The position numbers were made by a program, and so were the translations under genes. From Streptacidiphilus sp. P02-A3a (GTDB lineage Bacteria; Actinomycetota; Actinomycetes; Streptomycetales; Streptomycetaceae): a stretch of 64,000 nucleotides of DNA. The number at the start of each line of letters is the position of its first letter. The first letter of the stretch is position 1. This document shows, in pieces, positions 16,476-23,461 of the stretch. The notes under the pieces are model-generated. The model was not told where the DNA came from and did no database searches. It saw only the letters and a list, made by a program, of their open reading frames with translations. The DNA is taken from the NCBI RefSeq assembly GCF_014084105.1, contig NZ_CP048289.1, positions 5,651,922-5,715,921 of the forward strand, written 5' to 3'.

Positions 16476-16491
16476 GCTACTCGCTAGTAGC
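16476..16491. promoter_or_regulatory. TACT-CGCT-AGTA site upstream of etfB, copy 2
   Basis: GCTACT and AGTAGC are perfect complementary arms around CGCT, giving a 16-bp interrupted palindrome. It is probably a second operator for the same repressor as the 16453 site. Confidence 0.6.
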
Positions 16492-16677
16492 TTACGTGAC
16501 GAGCCCGGCCACTCTGCCGTGCCGACTGGCCCCCGGACACCCGTGACCAGCCGTGGCCTCATACTCCCCCACCCGAGCGCATCCATCCCCACGGCGCAGC
16601 CCAGAGCCACTGTGACATTGCGCCCATTGACCACCGCGCGGGGGGTTCCCGGGCCGCCGGGGGCGGGTCACGGTCCG

Positions 16678-17094
16678 TCAGTCGACGGCGAGCCCCAGCG
16701 CGGCGATCACGTCGGCCTTGCGCGGCTGCCCCGAGGCCCGCCGCACCAGCGCGCCACCGGCGTCCAGCACCAGCACCGTGGGCGTCCGCAGGATGTCGAG
16801 CCGCCGGACCAGGTCCAGCTGCGACTCGGCGTCGATCTCCACGTGGGCCACGCCGTCGACCAGCAGCGCCACCTCGCCCAGTACCCGCTTGGTCGCCCGG
16901 CAGGGCGCGCAGAAGGCCGAGGAGAACTGCACCAGCGTCGCCCGCTCCCCCAGCGCCGCGCCCAGGTCCTCCGCGCTGAGCCGCACCTCGCCGTCCCGCC
17001 CGCGCACCCGCAGCCTCCCGTCGCGGCGCATGCGCCACAGGCCGAAGACCGCCGACAGGGCCAGTACGGCCGCGCACACCACCAATCCAGTCAT
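16678..17094 (-). CDS. Thioredoxin-like protein, membrane-anchored
   Basis: A protein of 138 residues. The N-terminal hydrophobic segment (LVVCAAVLALSAVFGLW) is an uncleaved anchor, followed by a thioredoxin fold with the active site SSAFCAPCRATKRVL (CxxC, about residues 61-64) and the cis-Pro region RTPTVLVLDAGG. It probably acts at the cytoplasmic face or in the envelope in thiol-disulfide exchange. The ATG at 17094 is chosen because upstream frames are low-complexity. It is divergent from a Cys-rich leader peptide and a DUF4395 gene, an arrangement consistent with sulfur and thiol metabolism. Confidence 0.88.
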   Translation of the reverse strand: MTGLVVCAAVLALSAVFGLWRMRRDGRLRVRGRDGEVRLSAEDLGAALGERATLVQFSSAFCAPCRATKRVLGEVALLVDGVAHVEIDAESQLDLVRRLDILRTPTVLVLDAGGALVRRASGQPRKADVIAALGLAVD

Positions 17095-17145
17095 GGCCCC
17101 AAGGATGCACCGTCCGCGGCCTCTCGGGTACCACCACCGGCCGCG

Positions 17146-17151
17146 TACCAT
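17146..17151 (+). promoter_or_regulatory. -10 box TACCAT for a leaderless transcript
   Basis: TACCAT ends 6 nt before the A of the leader-peptide ATG at 17158, so the start codon itself should be the transcript's first base. The -35 region is weak. Confidence 0.6.
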
Positions 17152-17157
17152 CGCGGC

Positions 17158-17247
17158 ATGGACTCCAGCAGCGCGCCGCGGCCGCCGAGGCTGACCCGGC
17201 GGCTGGTCATCGACCTGTGCCGGGCCTGCGCCACGCGCTGTAGCTGA
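17158..17247 (+). CDS. Cysteine-rich leader peptide (predicted attenuator)
   Basis: A 29-codon ORF ending RRLVIDLCRACATRCS. It matches the pattern of Streptomyces short leader peptides placed upstream of sulfur-metabolism operons (Arg-rich N-terminus, VDLxR core, cysteines at the C-terminus). Three Cys codons fall within the last nine. With a -10 box 6 nt upstream it is most likely leaderless. Cys-codon clusters at the end of such ORFs stall ribosomes when charged tRNA-Cys is scarce, changing expression of the downstream gene; this mechanism has been shown for short Cys-rich ORFs in mycobacteria. Here the downstream gene is the DUF4395 gene, 117 bp further on. Confidence 0.75.
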   Translation: MDSSSAPRPPRLTRRLVIDLCRACATRCS

Positions 17248-17264
17248 CCGCGCCCCACCCGTCG

Positions 17265-17339
17265 CGCCCATTCCCCCGCGCGCCCATTCCCCCCGCGCCC
17301 ATTCGCCGCGCATCCATGCCCCGCGGGTCCATGCCCTCG
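17265..17339. repeat. Degenerate repeats in the leader/DUF4395 interval
   Basis: Five imperfect units of about 13-17 bp with core CGCCCATTCCCCCG, drifting to CGGGTCCATGCCCTCG. They fill most of the space between leader-peptide stop and DUF4395 start. They could be a C-rich, ribosome-poor Rho-loading (rut-like) region or simple slippage. Confidence 0.65.
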
Positions 17340-17363
17340 CGCGTCCCCAGACCGGAGTCCGCC

Positions 17364-17849
17364 ATGCCCTCGTCCACGCCCGTCTCCCCCTCACCGTCCA
17401 TAGCCGCCGCGCCCGCGCCCGCGCGGATCGACGCCCGCGGCCCGCGCTTCGCCGCCGTGCTGACCACCGTCGTGCTGGCGGTGGTGCTGATCACCGGCTC
17501 CGGCTGGCTGCTGGCCGCCCAGACGCTGGTCTTCGCCCTGGGCGCGCTCGGCGGCCTGGGCCGCTCGCCCTACGGATGGCTCTACCGCACCTTCGTCCGC
17601 CCCCGGCTCGGGCCGCCCACCGAGCTGGAGGACGCGGCCCCGCCGCGCTTCGCCCAGGCCGTCGGCCTGGGCTTCGCCCTGGTCGGCACGGTGGGCTACC
17701 TCAGCGGCGCGACCTGGCTCGGACTGGCCGCCACCGCGCTCGCGCTGGCCGCCGCCTTCCTCAACGCGGCCTTCGGCTACTGCCTCGGCTGCGAGGTCTA
17801 CCTGCTGCTGCGCAGGGGGCAGCACTGGTTGCGACCTGCGGGCCAGTAG
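17364..17849 (+). CDS. DUF4395 family membrane protein
   Basis: A protein of 161 residues. After a Pro/Ser-rich start come four hydrophobic segments (FAAVLTTVVLAVVLITGSGWLLAA, TLVFALGALGGLG, FALVGTVGYLSGATWLGLAATALALAAAFLNA). The DUF4395 signature is GRSPYGWLYRTFVRPRLGPPTELED and FGYCLGCEVYLLLRR, whose Cys pair (CLGC) resembles membrane thiol-redox proteins. Family members often sit next to rhodanese-type sulfurtransferases or thioredoxins. The ATG at 17364 is preferred (GGAG about 6 nt upstream) over the 17316 ATG. It lies downstream of the Cys leader peptide and divergent from the thioredoxin-like gene, so a sulfur-linked role is likely. Confidence 0.88.
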   Translation: MPSSTPVSPSPSIAAAPAPARIDARGPRFAAVLTTVVLAVVLITGSGWLLAAQTLVFALGALGGLGRSPYGWLYRTFVRPRLGPPTELEDAAPPRFAQAVGLGFALVGTVGYLSGATWLGLAATALALAAAFLNAAFGYCLGCEVYLLLRRGQHWLRPAGQ

Positions 17850-17984
17850 GCTGGAGTCCGGTCGGTGTGACCGCAGTCTCCCCCGATTGGTGGTGCTGGC
17901 CGCAGTGACACAGCGCCACCGCTCGGGAAACATGCATGGGAAACACCGGACCGGGCACTCGCCCGAAGGAAGTAGGGCCTCACC

Positions 17985-18761
17985 GTGGCTGATCTTGTGT
18001 ACCCGCCCATCATCGGGGCGGCACGGACGCTTTTCCGCGCGCTCGACCTGAAGTTGGAGGTCATCGGCGCCGACAACGTGCCGCGCACCGGCGGCGCCGT
18101 CCTGGTCAGCAACCATGTGAGCTACCTCGACTTCATCTTCGCCGGATGGGGCGCGCTCAAGGCCGGTAACCGCAAGACCCGCTTCATGGCCAAGGACGAC
18201 GTCTTCAGGCACCGGATCTCCGGCCCGCTGATGCGCGGCATGAAGCACATCCCGGTGGACCGCTCCGACGGCCAGCCCGCGTACGACGCGGCGGTCCGGG
18301 CGCTGAAGGCGGGCGAGGTGGTCGGCGTCTTCCCCGAAGCCACCATCAGCCGCTCGTTCACCCTGAAGAAGTTCAAGACCGGGGCGGCCCGGATGGCCGC
18401 CGACGCGGGCGTGCCGCTGCTGCCGATGGCCGTCTGGGGCACCCAGCGGCTGTGGACCAAGGGACGGCCGAAGACGCTGACCCGGCGGCACACCCCGATC
18501 ACGATCATCGTCGGAGAACCGATTCGGCTGACCCCCGAGGACCGCCCGGTGATGGTCACCCGGCGGCTCCGCGCCGCCATGACCGAACTGCTGGACCGCG
18601 CGCAGACCACCTACCCGGACTCGCCCAGCGGCCCGGAGGACACCTGGTGGCAGCCCGCCCACCTCGGCGGCTCGGCCCCGACCCTGGAGGTCGCCGAGGC
18701 CGAGGACGAGCGGGAGAGCGCGGAGAAGGCCGCCCGCCGGGCCGCCGCCGCCGCTCTCTGA
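17985..18761 (+). CDS. 1-acyl-sn-glycerol-3-phosphate acyltransferase
   Basis: A PlsC-type protein of 258 residues. The catalytic motif is NHVSYLDFIF (HX4D, about residues 44-49), followed by FMAKDDVFRHRISGPLMRGMKHIPVDR and the substrate-binding FPEATISRSF. GTG 17985 follows GAAGGAAG. It transfers acyl chains to lysophosphatidic acid in phospholipid synthesis at the membrane. The C-terminal 30 residues are Ala/Glu/Arg-rich and not conserved in the family. It is convergent with a membrane-protein gene 20 bp away. Confidence 0.93.
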   Translation: MADLVYPPIIGAARTLFRALDLKLEVIGADNVPRTGGAVLVSNHVSYLDFIFAGWGALKAGNRKTRFMAKDDVFRHRISGPLMRGMKHIPVDRSDGQPAYDAAVRALKAGEVVGVFPEATISRSFTLKKFKTGAARMAADAGVPLLPMAVWGTQRLWTKGRPKTLTRRHTPITIIVGEPIRLTPEDRPVMVTRRLRAAMTELLDRAQTTYPDSPSGPEDTWWQPAHLGGSAPTLEVAEAEDERESAEKAARRAAAAAL

Positions 18762-18780
18762 GCCGCGCCGCGGCCGGGGA

Positions 18781-19605
18781 TCACTGGAGCACGTTCACCG
18801 CGCGGGCCACGATCAGCGCCAGCGTCAGCAGCGAGACCGCGGACTGGACGGTCATCAGCAGCTTCGCCCAACGCGACAGCGGCATGGTGTCGGTGGGGCT
18901 GAAGGCGGTGGCGTTGGTGAAGGCCACGTAGAGGTAGTCCAGGTACGCCGGCTCCCAGTCGGCCGGGGCGATCCCCTCGGTCTGCATCTGCGGGAACAGC
19001 AGGTCGGGGAATTTGTGGGTGCCCAGGGCCCGGACCACCGGGCCGCCCCGGTCCCACTCCCAGTACCAGAGGCTGAAGGCGATGATGTTGGTCAGCCAGA
19101 TGCCCCCGCCGGTCATCAGCAGGGTCACCGCGCCCACGCTGGGGCTGCCGTGCAGCAGGTCGCGCACCAGCGCCACCGCCGACCAGCCGTTGGCCAGGCT
19201 GACGGCGGCGACCAGCAGCAGCCCCAGCGTCCGCAGCAGCGCCGAACGGCGCTCCGGCAGGCGGCGCGGGTCGGCCACCACCAGCGCCGCCATCAGCGCC
19301 AGTTCCAGCGTCGGCAGCAGCCAGTGCGGGTGGATCGTCAGCCGCTCCGGCAGCATCAGCTGCACCGCCACCGCGACGCACAGCGACGCACTGACCGCCC
19401 AGCGCGCCTCGACCTCGGTGCGCCGCTGCCAGGCGGGCGGGCGGGCGCCCGCCCGCGGCCGCTGCGGGTCGGCCAGCAGCGACTCGATCCGTTCCAGTCG
19501 CCCGTGCAGCAGTACCACCCAGCGGTCGGCGGGCTGCGACGGTGACGGGGGGCGTGTCGGCTCCGGCCGCTGGTCCGGTCCGTGCGGGTGCTGGTCGTCG
19601 TTCAT
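18781..19605 (-). CDS. Membrane protein with ion-channel-like C-terminus
   Basis: A protein of 274 residues. The N-terminal 70 residues are Pro/Arg-rich and soluble. Six hydrophobic spans follow (VSASLCVAVAVQLML, LLPTLELALMAALVV, LRTLGLLLVAAVSLA, VTLLMTGGGIWLTNIIAFSLWYW, and the final pair). The last pair, LDYLYVAFTNATAFSPTDTMPLSRWA followed by VQSAVSLLTLALIVARAVNVL, has the layout of a two-helix K+ channel pore with a P-loop between, but no TVGYG filter. Similar C-termini occur in DUF1345-like proteins. The ion or role is unknown. Start ATG 19605; an ATG three codons upstream (19614) is also possible. Confidence 0.7.
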   Translation of the reverse strand: MNDDQHPHGPDQRPEPTRPPSPSQPADRWVVLLHGRLERIESLLADPQRPRAGARPPAWQRRTEVEARWAVSASLCVAVAVQLMLPERLTIHPHWLLPTLELALMAALVVADPRRLPERRSALLRTLGLLLVAAVSLANGWSAVALVRDLLHGSPSVGAVTLLMTGGGIWLTNIIAFSLWYWEWDRGGPVVRALGTHKFPDLLFPQMQTEGIAPADWEPAYLDYLYVAFTNATAFSPTDTMPLSRWAKLLMTVQSAVSLLTLALIVARAVNVLQ

Positions 19606-19673
19606 GCGGCTCATTGTGCCGGGGCCGCCGCGGCCGGGTGCCCGGGGCGGCCCGCCGCGCGGCCGCGGAGCAC

Positions 19674-19679
19674 TACGCT
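19674..19679 (+). promoter_or_regulatory. -10 box TACGCT of the MerR gene
   Basis: TACGCT lies 7 nt before GTG 19687, with no Shine-Dalgarno sequence between, so the mRNA is likely leaderless. Confidence 0.45.
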
Positions 19680-19686
19680 CGTGCGG

Positions 19687-20472
19687 GTGAGCGACATCCC
19701 GGCATCCGACCCGTCCGAGCACCGGCGCCCCGTGCGCGAGTTCCGCACCGAGGACCTCGCCCGCGAGGCGGGGATCCCGGTCCGGACGCTGCGCTTCTAC
19801 CGGGAGCGCCGCCTGCTGCCGCCGCCCCGGCGGCAGGGACGGATCGCCTGGTACACCGAGGACCACCTGGCCCGGCTGCGGATCATCGCCGACCTGCTGG
19901 AGCGCGGCCACACCCTCGGCGGCATCGCCGAACTGCTCGCGGCCTGGGAGGACGGCCGCGACGTGGCCGAACTGCTGGGCCTGGAGGGCGCGATCGCGGC
20001 CCCCTGGTCCGAGGAGACGCCGGTCGGGCTGACCCTGGAGGAGCTGGACGAGGCGTACTCGGGGCAGGTGGACGCCGCCACCCTGGCCGAGGCGACGGCG
20101 CTGGGGTACGTCCAGGCCACCGACGACGGGCTGAGCCACGTGAGCCGGAGGCTGCTGGACGCCTCGGCCGCGCTGGTCGCCGAGGGGGTCCCGCTGGCGG
20201 CGGTGCTGGAGGCCGCGCACGGGGTGCGGGCCAGTGCCGACGCGCTCGCCGACCTGTTCGTGGAGCTGGTGAACAAGCAGCTGCTGAGCAGCCTGGAGGC
20301 ACAGCTGTCGGCCGGGGGGACGGCCCGGCTCGCGGAGCGGCTGGCGCGGCTGCGCCCGGTGGCGCGGACGGTGGTGGACGTGGAGTTCTCGCTGGCGATG
20401 GACCGCCGGGTGCAGGCCGAACTCGGCGCGGTGCTGGCGCACCTGGGCCCGAAGCCGCCCGCCGAGGACTGA
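19687..20472 (+). CDS. MerR-family transcriptional regulator
   Basis: A protein of 261 residues. The MerR winged helix is residues 18-85 (FRTEDLAREAGIPVRTLRFYRERRLLPPPRRQGRIAWYTEDHLARLRII) followed by a dimerisation helix (ADLLERGHTLGGIAELLAAWEDG). The long C-terminal 150 residues are helical, without a Cys metal motif, so it is not a classical metal sensor; an organic ligand is more likely. An upstream ATG frame exists, but the -10 box at 19674 favours GTG 19687. It lies 141 bp before a co-directional multidrug exporter, which may be its target. Confidence 0.88.
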   Translation: MSDIPASDPSEHRRPVREFRTEDLAREAGIPVRTLRFYRERRLLPPPRRQGRIAWYTEDHLARLRIIADLLERGHTLGGIAELLAAWEDGRDVAELLGLEGAIAAPWSEETPVGLTLEELDEAYSGQVDAATLAEATALGYVQATDDGLSHVSRRLLDASAALVAEGVPLAAVLEAAHGVRASADALADLFVELVNKQLLSSLEAQLSAGGTARLAERLARLRPVARTVVDVEFSLAMDRRVQAELGAVLAHLGPKPPAED

Positions 20473-20518
20473 CCCCGGAGAACCGGGCCGGGGATACTTC
20501 TCACCCTGAACCTTTTAA

Positions 20519-20532
20519 CTTGACTACCTAAA
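20519..20532. promoter_or_regulatory. Repeat CTTGACTACCTAAA, copy 1, overlapping the exporter -35 box
   Basis: It overlaps the exporter -35 hexamer and is similar in 11 of 14 bases to CTTGAGTAGGTAAA at 20560-20573. This is a candidate regulator binding site. Confidence 0.5.
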
Positions 20533-20548
20533 CCTTCGGCCCTAACGT
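20520..20548 (+). promoter_or_regulatory. Promoter of the MFS exporter (TTGACT-N17-TAACGT)
   Basis: TTGACT (20520-20525), a 17-bp spacer and TAACGT (20543-20548) make a good housekeeping-type promoter 66 bp before the ATG. Its -35 lies inside the 20519-20532 repeat. Confidence 0.6.
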
Positions 20549-20559
20549 ATGTCTTATTG

Positions 20560-20573
20560 CTTGAGTAGGTAAA
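20560..20573. promoter_or_regulatory. Repeat CTTGAGTAGGTAAA, copy 2, downstream of the exporter -10
   Basis: A near-copy of the upstream element, 41 bp further along and just after the predicted transcription start. A protein binding both could loop or block the promoter. Confidence 0.5.
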
Positions 20574-20613
20574 GCATCAAGTACATGAACCTTCCGAAGG
20601 ATTCCGTCCCGCC

Positions 20614-22134
20614 ATGAGCCTCGCCCCGTCCCGCACGTCCTCCTCCGCCCGCCGGGGCAGCACACCGCTGATCCTCGCGCTCGGGCTCGCGGCCATGGTC
20701 GTCTCCATGGCGCAGACCCAGGTCATCCCGATCCTGTCGCTGCTCGGCAACGACCTGCACGCCGGATCGGCGGGCGTCAGCTGGGTCACCACCGCCACCC
20801 TGCTGTCCGCCGCCGTGTTCACCCCGCTGCTGGGCCGGGTCGGCGACCTGCACGGCAAGAAGCGGACGCTGCTGGCGGTGCTGGTGGTGATGGTGCTCGG
20901 CTCGGTCCTGGCCGCGACCACCACCTCGCTGGGGATCCTGATCGTCGCCCGGGCGCTCCAGGGCTCCGCCACCGCGATCTTCCCGCTGGGCCTGTCGATC
21001 ATCCGCGACGAGGTCCCGCAGGAGAAGCTGCACGGCGCGATGGCGCTGGTCAGCAGCACCCTGGCGTTCGGCAGCGGGCTGTCGCTGGTGGTCACCGGCC
21101 TGCTCACGCAGGGCAGCCACCCCGACTACCACTCGGTCTTCTGGTTCTCCACCGCCATCTCCGTACTGGCGCTGGCGGCCGTGGCCTGGATCGTCCCGGA
21201 CGGCGGCCACCGGGTCGGCGGCCGGATCGACTTCCTCGGCGCGACCACCCTCGCCGTCTTCCTGGTGCTGCTGCTGCTCGGCATCTCCCAGGGCCACACC
21301 TGGGGCTGGGGCTCGGGCCGGATCATCGGCTGCTTCGTGGGCGCGGTGGTCATGGCGGCGGTCTGGGTGCTGGTCGAGCTGAAGGTCGCCAACCCGCTGG
21401 TGGACATGCGGATGTTCACCCACCGGCAGGTGGCCTTCACCAACGTCGCCGGGCTGTTCGTCGGCTTCGCCTCGTTCACCTCCTTCATCGGCATCTCCTA
21501 CTTCGTGCAGGTGCCGAAGCAGCTGGCCGGCTACGGCTTCACCTCCTCGGTGCTGCGCGCCTCGGTCGAGTACCTGCTGCCCAGCGCGCTGATCGCGCTG
21601 GTCGCGGCCCCCATCGGCGGCGTGCTGGTGCGCCGGATCGGCGCCCGGTACACCCTCGCCGCGGGCTCGACGGTCGGCGTCGCCGGGTTCGCCTGGCTGG
21701 CCTGGGGCCACGGCAGCACCGCCGACGTCATCATCGCCGGGATGCTCGCGGGCATCGCCATCGCCTTCGGCTACGCCGCCATGCCCGCGCTGATCGCCGC
21801 CAGCGTCCCGGTGGAGCAGACCGGCATCGCCAACGGCATCAACTCGATCTCCCGCTCGGTCGGCAGCTCCATCGCCTCGGCGGTGGTCACCTCGCTGCTC
21901 GCCTCCAAGGTGATCAGCGGCCTCCCGGCCGGGATCCCGGCGCTGCCGCAGGAGAGCCAGTTCACCCTGAGCTTCGCCATCGCCGCCGGAGCGCTGCTGC
22001 TGACCGTGGTGGTCGCCCTGGCCGGGCTGACCCGCCACGTCCGGCCGCACAGCCTGGTCGCCGCCACCGGCGGGAACGAGGCCGCCCCGGCCGAGGCGGC
22101 CCCGGCCGAGGCGGCCCCGGCCACCGGCCGCTGA
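20614..22134 (+). CDS. MFS multidrug exporter, DHA2-type
   Basis: A protein of 506 residues with about 12-14 membrane helices. The family motifs are GRVGDLHGKKRTLLAVLV (motif A, about residues 76-93), VARALQGSATAIFPLGLSI (motif B) and GSGLSLVVTGLL (motif C region). It exports toxic compounds by proton antiport. The C-terminal tail is made of three EAAPA repeats encoded by 15-bp tandem units (22078-22122). It stands between a MerR gene and sbcDC, with its own promoter bearing a duplicated element. Confidence 0.92.
   Translation: MSLAPSRTSSSARRGSTPLILALGLAAMVVSMAQTQVIPILSLLGNDLHAGSAGVSWVTTATLLSAAVFTPLLGRVGDLHGKKRTLLAVLVVMVLGSVLAATTTSLGILIVARALQGSATAIFPLGLSIIRDEVPQEKLHGAMALVSSTLAFGSGLSLVVTGLLTQGSHPDYHSVFWFSTAISVLALAAVAWIVPDGGHRVGGRIDFLGATTLAVFLVLLLLGISQGHTWGWGSGRIIGCFVGAVVMAAVWVLVELKVANPLVDMRMFTHRQVAFTNVAGLFVGFASFTSFIGISYFVQVPKQLAGYGFTSSVLRASVEYLLPSALIALVAAPIGGVLVRRIGARYTLAAGSTVGVAGFAWLAWGHGSTADVIIAGMLAGIAIAFGYAAMPALIAASVPVEQTGIANGINSISRSVGSSIASAVVTSLLASKVISGLPAGIPALPQESQFTLSFAIAAGALLLTVVVALAGLTRHVRPHSLVAATGGNEAAPAEAAPAEAAPATGR
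22078..22122. repeat. Three 15-bp tandem repeats in the MFS C-terminus
   Basis: Units of GAGGCGGCCCCGGCC, the first with one change, encode (EAAPA)x3 in the cytoplasmic tail. Confidence 0.85.
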
Positions 22135-22185
22135 CCTGGGCGGTGACCGTGGGGTGCCCGGGTTGTCAGTGGCGCCTGTGATACT

Positions 22186-22220
22186 CGGTGCGGTCGGCGG
22201 AACCCTCGCCGACCGCACCG
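22186..22220. terminator. Strong 14-bp hairpin before sbcD
   Basis: CGGTGCGGTCGGCG (22186-22199) and CGCCGACCGCACCG (22207-22220) pair perfectly around a 7-nt loop. It lies 52 bp past the exporter stop, so termination of that gene is likely. It is followed by a CAGCACCGAGGC direct repeat. Confidence 0.7.
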
Positions 22221-22306
22221 GGGCACAGCACCGAGGCGCAGCACCGAGGCAGAGGGGTTTGAGATGGCGCACACCCGGGCCGGGGGCCAGTGATGAGGCC
22301 GCCGCG

Positions 22307-23461
22307 ATGAGACTGCTGCACACCTCCGACTGGCACCTGGGGCGCAGCCTCCACCGGGAGGACCTGCTCCCCGCTCAGCGCGCCTTCGTGGACCACCTGG
22401 TGGCCACGGTCCGCGCCGAGCGGGTCGACGCCGTCCTGGTCGCCGGGGACGTCTACGACCGCGCCGTGCCCGGCCTCGGCGCGGTCGAGCTGTTCGACCA
22501 CGCGCTGCACCGGCTGGCGGAGCTGGCCGTACCGGTCGTGCTGATCAGCGGCAACCACGACTCGGCCCGGCGGCTGGGCATCGCCGCCCGGCTGATCGAG
22601 CGCGCCGGGGTGCACCTGCGCACCGAGACCGCCCGCTGCCAGGAACCGGTGCTGCTGGCGGACGCCCACGGTCCGGTCGCCGTCTACGGCGTGCCCTACC
22701 TGGAGCCCGCGCTGGTCGCCGCCGAACTCGGCGCGGACCGCGCCGGGCACGGCGCGGTGCTCGGCGCGGCCATGGACCGGATCCGGGCCGACCTGGCCGC
22801 CCGGCCGCCGGGCACCCGCTCGGTGGTGCTGGCGCACGCCTTCGTGGTCGGCGGCGAGAGCAGCGACAGCGAGCGGGACATCGCGGTCGGCGGCGTGCCC
22901 AGCGTCCCGGCCTCGGTGTTCGACGGCGTCGACTACGCGGCGCTGGGGCACCTGCACGGCTGCCAGACGATCAACGAGCGGCTGCGCTACAGCGGCTCGC
23001 CGCTGGCGTACTCCTTCTCCGAGGCCGAGCACCGCAAGTCCATGTGGCTGGTCGACCTCGGCCCGGGCGGCGAGATCGACGCGCGGCGGATCGACTGCCC
23101 GGTGCCGCGCCCGCTGCACCGGCTGCGCGGCACCCTGGCCGAGGTGCTCGCCGATCCGTCGCTGCGCCGCTTCGAGCAGCACTGGCTCCAGGTCACGCTG
23201 ACCGACCAGGTCCGCCCGGAGCGCGCCATGGAGCAGCTGCGGGCGTGCTTCCCGCACACCCTCCAGCTGGCCTTCGAGCCCGAGCTGCGCCCGGACGACG
23301 GCCTGCCCTCCTACGCGGCGCGCACCCGGGGGCGGGACGACACCGAGGTCGCGCTGGGCTTCGTCCGGCATGTGCGCGGCAGCGACCCGGACCAGGCGGA
23401 GCGGGCGCTGCTCGCCGAGGCGACCCGGTCCGTGGCCGTAGCGGCCGGGGGTGAGCTCTGA
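22307..23461 (+). CDS. sbcD: Exonuclease SbcD, Mre11-like nuclease subunit
   Basis: A protein of 384 residues. The calcineurin-like metal site motifs are TSDWHLGR, LVAGDVYDRA, ISGNHDSARR and VLAHAFV, then LGHLHGCQ (H residues). It is the Mn2+-dependent 3'-5' nuclease of the SbcCD complex that cuts hairpins and DNA ends during repair and palindrome removal. Start ATG 22307. Its TGA overlaps the sbcC ATG by one base (TGATG), a tight coupling. A perfect hairpin and direct repeats lie just upstream. Confidence 0.96.
   Translation: MRLLHTSDWHLGRSLHREDLLPAQRAFVDHLVATVRAERVDAVLVAGDVYDRAVPGLGAVELFDHALHRLAELAVPVVLISGNHDSARRLGIAARLIERAGVHLRTETARCQEPVLLADAHGPVAVYGVPYLEPALVAAELGADRAGHGAVLGAAMDRIRADLAARPPGTRSVVLAHAFVVGGESSDSERDIAVGGVPSVPASVFDGVDYAALGHLHGCQTINERLRYSGSPLAYSFSEAEHRKSMWLVDLGPGGEIDARRIDCPVPRPLHRLRGTLAEVLADPSLRRFEQHWLQVTLTDQVRPERAMEQLRACFPHTLQLAFEPELRPDDGLPSYAARTRGRDDTEVALGFVRHVRGSDPDQAERALLAEATRSVAVAAGGEL

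Larger units (their letters stand above)
16349..16677. other. Intergenic region holding etfBA regulatory sites
   Basis: A 329-bp gap between etfB and the thioredoxin-like gene, both on the minus strand. The palindromic sites at 16453-16464 and 16476-16491 are the only clear signals. The remaining bases (16492-16677) show GC-rich imperfect hairpins near 16640-16665, perhaps a terminator of the thioredoxin-like gene, and no credible ORF. Confidence 0.5.

Noticed and set aside
17265..17339. CRISPR-like repeat array
   Set aside because: The units are imperfect, of uneven length and without spacers or cas genes.
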